Below are positions 60,044 through 64,000 of a stretch of 64,000 nt of DNA, in pieces. The first letter of the stretch is position 1. Every line of letters starts with the position of its first letter. A program made the position numbers and the translations under genes. The DNA is from Paenalcaligenes sp050487225 (GTDB taxonomy: Bacteria > Pseudomonadota > Gammaproteobacteria > Burkholderiales > Burkholderiaceae_B), in NCBI RefSeq assembly GCF_050487225.1, contig NZ_JBKQGY010000003.1:558001-622000 (forward strand), written 5' to 3'. The notes below the pieces were generated by a model, which was not told the DNA's origin, did no database searches, and saw nothing but the letters and a program-made list of their open reading frames with translations.

Positions 60044-62287
60044 TTACTCCCAGCGATAGGTAGCACTGAACATATAAGAACGTCCGGGAGCGACGTTTGC
60101 AAATATCCCTACGTGCGATGCGTCATACAGCGCATTGTTAGACAGGTTATTGGCGTTGAACTGCAGGGACAAACTCTTACTTACGTCGTACTGCAACATA
60201 GCGTCGTAACGCAGGTAGCTAGGCAATTCCAGTGTGTTGGCATCGTCTACGTAGCGTTTGCCCAAGTAGGTCACGCCACCACCCAACGTCAGCTCGGGCA
60301 AGATCTTGTAGGTTGTCCACAAGCTGGCACTGTTACGCGCGATAAACTTGGTTTGGTTGCCGTCATACACGCTAGTACCACTGCGGTATTTTTTGATCTT
60401 AGGTGCTAAGTAGGTGTAACCCGCCCACACATTCCAACGTGGGGTAATGGCACCCGATACACCCAGTTCGATACCGCGTACACGGTTGCTACCGTTTAGC
60501 GTGACATCACCGGTTAATGGGTCTGTAGAACGCGCATCGGTTTTGTGGGTTTCAAAGTACGCACCAGTCAGTGACAAGCGTTCGTCGAACACATCCCACT
60601 TAGTACCAACTTCCCAGCTGTAGCTCTTCTCGGGCTTCATGTCGCGCACGGTAGCTGAACCACCCACACCATCCGCACCACCACCTTGGCCTAAGTTTTC
60701 ACCGGCGGGGTTAGAAGACGTTGCGTACGACACGTAGATACTGCCGTTTTCAGCGGGTTTGTACACAGCACCTAATTGGTAGTTCCAGAAATCGTCCTTA
60801 CGCTCAAGCTTCATGTTATCCACAGTGAAACTTTCACGACGCAGACCCAAGTTCAACAAGAACTGTTCGCTGAGCGCGATGGTGTCCATGAAGTAAATAG
60901 AGCGCGTTTTGATGTAACCGTCTTGGGTTTTAGGCCCATAGGTAATGTTGAAGTCGTAAGGCTGATTAGGATTGGGGTTCCACAATGAGCCGTTTTCACG
61001 TCCTGGCAACCCCTGCATATCCCGACTAAACACTTTTTCGTACGTGAACTCTACCCCAGCACTGTATGAGTGTTTCCACGAACCCGTGTTGAAGGTGCCA
61101 TACACATCCGTTTGGTTCTGGATAGCAGTGTTGTAGCGCCAGCGAGCGCGGTCATCGCGTCTGAATTGGGCATCAGGGCCTTCGGTAGAGCATGGAGGGC
61201 CAGAAGTCGCCGTGCAATTATCGAAGCTGGGGCGGCTCATCAAATAATGGTTCAACGCCTCAGAATGACGCGTGATATTACGGAAGTGTGTTTGATCCGA
61301 GAAGTCATGTTCAAACAGCATCGTGGAGGTTTTCATGGTGTTCTCGCGGAAGTCCGCGTTCATACGACCATAAAAGTTCTCTCTATCCACGTTAGGTGGG
61401 GTGTCGCGGTCATTCGCTTTGTTGGCAAATGGAATACCCAAGTCTGGCGTATCTTTGTTTTTCAACTCGGAATACGACAGCGTCAGGCGGGTAGGGGTCC
61501 CCAAACCAAAGGCAATGGATGGCGCTACGCCCCAACGATCAATTTCTGGGCCATCTCGACCGGGCACATCACCGCCCATTTTCATCACGTTCAAACGGAT
61601 AGCAACGGTATCGCCAATAGGCATGTTGGCATCCGCCGTGGTGCGCCACTGGCTGGCATTACCAAAGCCTGCGCTCAACTCTACAAATGGCTCCAAGCGT
61701 GGCGCTTTAGTGGTCAAGTTGATGCTACCACCGGTACCACCACGGCCTGTGTAGGCAGAGCTTGGCCCTTTGATGATCTCTACTGCTTCCAAGTTGAAGG
61801 TTTCGTGCGAACCACGAGCGTAGTCACGCAACCCATCAATGAAAATGTCGGTACTGGCTTCGTAGCCGCGAATGAATGGACGGTCACCCACTGGGGTACC
61901 ACCTTCACCCGAACCCAAGGTCACCCCAGGTGTAGTACGCAGCACGTCTTGCAACGAGGTGGCACCACGGTCTTTCATTTGTTGCTCGGTGATGATGTTC
62001 ACCGTGCGGGGGGTGTCTAATAAGGGGGCGGTAAATTTAGGGCTAGAAAGCGAGTTAGGGGTTTGGTAAGTATCGTTAGGTACTCCACCCATGACTCGAA
62101 TTTCTTTAAGAACAGTAGCTTCGGCGGCTGTAGCGCTGTTTTCTTCTGCTTGTACTGGTGACATAGCGACCATGGCGCCTGCCAACATTACCGAACCAAA
62201 TGCCGGCTTGAAACTGTCCATGGACAAAACAGTTGTCCCCTCCAGCGCTTTGTCCTGCTGCTGCGCTGACGCGTAATTACTTAACAC
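60044..62287 (-). CDS. TonB-dependent siderophore receptor (Fiu/PiuA-like)
   Basis: This 747-residue outer-membrane receptor resembles catecholate receptors such as Fiu. It has TVNIITEQQMKDRGATSLQD (plug), DRPFIRGYEASTDIFIDGLR, VEIIKGPSSAYTGRGGTGGS and a barrel ending FSATYRWE. The start is GTG at 62287, with AGGAGAGAGG immediately upstream; this gives a long N-terminal stretch before the signal-like hydrophobic segment (about 34-48). An ATG at 62221 is the alternative. It heads the operon with the PiuC-type, hydroxy-acid oxidase and Fur-like genes. A Fur-like box at 62367-62385 and a leader hairpin lie upstream. Confidence 0.9.
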   Translation of the reverse strand: MLSNYASAQQQDKALEGTTVLSMDSFKPAFGSVMLAGAMVAMSPVQAEENSATAAEATVLKEIRVMGGVPNDTYQTPNSLSSPKFTAPLLDTPRTVNIITEQQMKDRGATSLQDVLRTTPGVTLGSGEGGTPVGDRPFIRGYEASTDIFIDGLRDYARGSHETFNLEAVEIIKGPSSAYTGRGGTGGSINLTTKAPRLEPFVELSAGFGNASQWRTTADANMPIGDTVAIRLNVMKMGGDVPGRDGPEIDRWGVAPSIAFGLGTPTRLTLSYSELKNKDTPDLGIPFANKANDRDTPPNVDRENFYGRMNADFRENTMKTSTMLFEHDFSDQTHFRNITRHSEALNHYLMSRPSFDNCTATSGPPCSTEGPDAQFRRDDRARWRYNTAIQNQTDVYGTFNTGSWKHSYSAGVEFTYEKVFSRDMQGLPGRENGSLWNPNPNQPYDFNITYGPKTQDGYIKTRSIYFMDTIALSEQFLLNLGLRRESFTVDNMKLERKDDFWNYQLGAVYKPAENGSIYVSYATSSNPAGENLGQGGGADGVGGSATVRDMKPEKSYSWEVGTKWDVFDERLSLTGAYFETHKTDARSTDPLTGDVTLNGSNRVRGIELGVSGAITPRWNVWAGYTYLAPKIKKYRSGTSVYDGNQTKFIARNSASLWTTYKILPELTLGGGVTYLGKRYVDDANTLELPSYLRYDAMLQYDVSKSLSLQFNANNLSNNALYDASHVGIFANVAPGRSYMFSATYRWE

Positions 62288-62305
62288 GTACCTCTCTCCT
62301 GAAAT

Positions 62306-62342
62306 AAAAAAGGGCCAACCTTTACAGCCGAGGTGTTGCCCC
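62306..62342 (-). terminator. Leader terminator/attenuator in front of the TonB receptor gene
   Basis: On the minus strand an imperfect GC stem (GGGC-AAC-CT arms with bulges) is followed by six T, and the AGGAGAGAGG ribosome site comes only a few bases later. Transcription from the Fur-box promoter has to pass through it, so it is placed to attenuate the receptor gene. Confidence 0.5.
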
Positions 62343-62366
62343 TAGTAAAAGCCGCCGATCAAAACA

Positions 62367-62385
62367 AATGAGACTTGTTCTTATT
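62367..62385 (-). promoter_or_regulatory. Fur-box-like site upstream of the TonB receptor gene
   Basis: AATGAGA-N5-TCTTATT has near-perfect arm symmetry and resembles Fur boxes of the ATGAnAAT type. It lies about 80 bases before the receptor start. A weaker match containing AATGATAAT is at 62474-62482 near the response regulator gene. Confidence 0.55.
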
Positions 62386-62559
62386 CCAGAATAGAGAGTG
62401 ACTCGTGAAGTTTTCGTCAATAAAACGCCGAGAAACAATAAAACAAAACAATAATCAATCTTATTTATAATTCAATGATAATTTCACGCAGACTCTGCTA
62501 CCCTAAATGTCTACGCCTGCCTGAAGCGTCTTTCAGGATGCCGTCCACAGACCATCCTC

Positions 62560-63267
62560 ATGACCGAAAAACAAAACCCTATCCCCTACACCGTACTGAT
62601 CGTCGAAGACGAAACAGTGATTGCCGAAAACATTCTGCTCACCCTAGAAGCCGAAGGCTTTACTGCTGACATTTCTAGAGATGCACCATCGGCGTTATAT
62701 CGCTTAGAGCAAGGCAACTACGATCTGGTGCTGCTGGATATAGGTCTGCCCGGCATGGATGGTTTGAGCATGCTGCAAAAAATGCGCCGTAAACTTAGTC
62801 TGTCTACGCCCGTACTTTTACTGACGGCGAGGGCAACACTGGAAGACAAACTGCAAGGCTTTGCCAGCGGTGCTGACGACTACCTCACCAAGCCCTTTGC
62901 GCTAGAAGAAGTCGTCGTGCGTGCCCAAGCGCTGATACGTCGTTCACGGCAGTTGTGCGATACCGCTTTTTCGCTGCAATACGGCCCACTGTGCTACGCG
63001 GTCGCCGACAAAAGCCTGAGCATTAACGGCGAAATCATTAAGCTGCCACGCAAATGCCTGATGATTCTAGAAATGCTGATGCGCTACTCCGGTCGCATCG
63101 TACCTAGGCAAAAATTGGAAGAGTATTTGTGGCAAGGCGAGCCTCCTTCCTCTGAGGCCCTACGCAGTCAATTGCACCTCTTGCGCAAAACGCTGCAACA
63201 ACACCATTACGAAGGCATAGAAACCGTGCATGGCATAGGTTGGCGACTCACGCTGGATACCCCATGA
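62560..63267 (+). CDS. OmpR-family response regulator
   Basis: This 235-residue regulator has a receiver domain (acidic pair Glu16 and Asp17, phospho-acceptor Asp60 in LLDIGLPGMDG, Lys111 in YLTKPFA) and a C-terminal OmpR winged helix (about 140-232). It overlaps the kinase gene by four bases (ATGA) and is divergent from the TonB receptor. By analogy with PfeRS and PirRS systems beside siderophore receptors, it may activate the receptor gene in response to the ferric siderophore (inference). A TATAAT lies at 62466-62471 without a good -35. Confidence 0.92.
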   Translation: MTEKQNPIPYTVLIVEDETVIAENILLTLEAEGFTADISRDAPSALYRLEQGNYDLVLLDIGLPGMDGLSMLQKMRRKLSLSTPVLLLTARATLEDKLQGFASGADDYLTKPFALEEVVVRAQALIRRSRQLCDTAFSLQYGPLCYAVADKSLSINGEIIKLPRKCLMILEMLMRYSGRIVPRQKLEEYLWQGEPPSSEALRSQLHLLRKTLQQHHYEGIETVHGIGWRLTLDTP

Positions 63268-64000
63268 AACTACGACGTTCGTTATCAGGACGCATCACCT
63301 TAGTACTCACTCTGTTAATCTTTCTAGCGGTCAGCTTGTCGGCTGTGGTGACCTATGCGATCTACAACGCACTAGAAGAAAACATGCTGGATACCCTGGT
63401 ACAAACCGAATCCAAACGCATTGCGGTTCGGGTATCCCGCTTTAGTGAGCACTGGCAACAAGCCTTTGAGCGTGACATGGGGCCGTCCATGTATGCATGG
63501 GGGGAGAGTGATCTGTTTTTATCCCCCAGCATGCCTGAAGAACTACGCGACTTACCGCCAGGTCTGCACTATATAGATAAAGGCAACACTGCGTGGCACG
63601 TACAAGTGGCCGACGTGATGGATGGCCGTCTATACGTGATGTACGACTCGGTAGTGCTGGTAGAGCAATCACGCCATTTTGCGCTGGCGTTAGCAGGGAT
63701 TGTGCTGCTATGTACCTTGCTGGCCCTATTCTTTAGTAAAGCCATCGCCCGCTGGTTAGTCACCCCCATCAATACGCTCACAGAACGGCTCACGCGCTGG
63801 TTACCCAGTGACTATAAAAGTGCTATCCCGCACACAGATGAAGAAGCTAGGCTGATGGAGATTTTTAGCCGTGCGCAAGATCAGGTAGACGCCACCATTG
63901 CCAACCAACGTGAGTTCACTGCTAACCTGCATCATGAAATTCGTACGCCACTGAGTATTATTCGCAGTGATGCCGAGTTAATGTTGCGCCACCACATGGT
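63264..64000 (+). CDS. Sensor histidine kinase (3' partial)
   Basis: The gene runs off the right edge. The visible 245 codons give a first transmembrane segment (about 11-31, LVLTLLIFLAVSLSAVVTYA), a periplasmic domain of about 110 residues and a second membrane segment (about 142-160). A HAMP-like stretch follows, and then the H-box LHHEIRTPLSII with His224. It pairs with the preceding response regulator, overlapping by ATGA. The periplasmic domain is small, as in sensors of metals or siderophores, but its ligand is unknown. The catalytic ATP-binding part is outside the window. Confidence 0.92.
   Translation, partial: MKLRRSLSGRITLVLTLLIFLAVSLSAVVTYAIYNALEENMLDTLVQTESKRIAVRVSRFSEHWQQAFERDMGPSMYAWGESDLFLSPSMPEELRDLPPGLHYIDKGNTAWHVQVADVMDGRLYVMYDSVVLVEQSRHFALALAGIVLLCTLLALFFSKAIARWLVTPINTLTERLTRWLPSDYKSAIPHTDEEARLMEIFSRAQDQVDATIANQREFTANLHHEIRTPLSIIRSDAELMLRHHM

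Noticed and set aside
61070..62020. Plus-strand open frame of 316 codons antisense to the Fiu-like receptor
   Set aside because: It lies fully inside a well-supported TonB receptor gene and has no ribosome site or known motif.
1..64000. CRISPR arrays, tRNA or rRNA genes, insertion sequences, prophage or integrase genes
   Set aside because: I looked for regular spaced repeats, cloverleaf-type T-loops, transposase motifs and phage gene runs, and saw none I could support.

Overview
The window reads as a chromosomal segment of a betaproteobacterium, most likely in or near the Alcaligenaceae (inference). The reasons are moderate base composition, tight operons, a TctC/Bug-type tripartite tricarboxylate transporter, TRAP and Dpp-type importers, glcDEF glycolate oxidase, a complete tetrathionate reductase locus, and no phage, IS, CRISPR or RNA genes that I could see. 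It begins inside an ABC ATPase gene and ends inside a sensor kinase gene.

Layout: (1) 1-4286: 3' part of a fused DppD-DppF ATPase, an N-acyl-D-amino-acid deacylase and, convergent, a family 5 peptide-binding protein. (2) 4439-10189: a TRAP transporter (dctP-dctQ-dctM, minus) divergent from a metallo-beta-lactamase-fold hydrolase, a GntR regulator and L-2-hydroxyglutarate oxidase. Both divergent promoters carry the same operator-like sequence. (3) 10411-12610: a MarR regulator with a HEAT-repeat AlkC-like protein, then a PhzF isomerase. (4) 12610-20475: a minus-strand tctC-tctB-tctA, Ldh2-type dehydrogenase, UxaA/GarD-type lyase and SDR operon for an unknown hydroxy acid, divergent from a GntR regulator with two winged-helix domains. 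(5) 20512-27193: a TonB receptor, Tat-type FecB, FecC and FecE importer with an NtaA-type flavin monooxygenase, followed by a convergent TetR gene. (6) 27853-29663: TetR divergent from a DUF2239 gene and an alpha/beta hydrolase, with tandem palindromes between them.

(7) 29686-36334: a FAH-family hydrolase and an SDR, an IclR regulator, and glcD-glcE-glcF. (8) 36424-39272: pgi and a tartrate/D-malate-type dehydrogenase. (9) 39351-47438: the tetrathionate respiration locus, ttrS-ttrR on plus and ttrB-ttrC-ttrA on minus, with a DUF4168 gene between the two. (10) 47770-50366: argD and dinB. (11) 50492-56008: a complete Dpp-type operon. (12) 56093-57475: an AT-rich singleton AlbA_2/Schlafen-like gene. 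(13) 57715-64000: an iron locus on minus (Fiu-like TonB receptor, PiuC-type dioxygenase, FMN hydroxy-acid oxidase and an unusual Fur-like protein), divergent from an OmpR-type response regulator and its sensor kinase.

The common theme is scavenging: four multi-component importers for acids or peptides and two TonB-dependent metal-chelate systems, most with a dedicated regulator beside them and with catabolic enzymes encoded next to the transporter. Three binding-protein genes are followed by a strong hairpin without a U-tract before the permease genes, which suggests that mRNA stability sets component ratios. The best candidates for something undescribed are the TonB/Fec/NtaA-type cluster, the double-HTH GntR cluster, and the iron locus with a Fur paralogue that lacks its sensing ligands.
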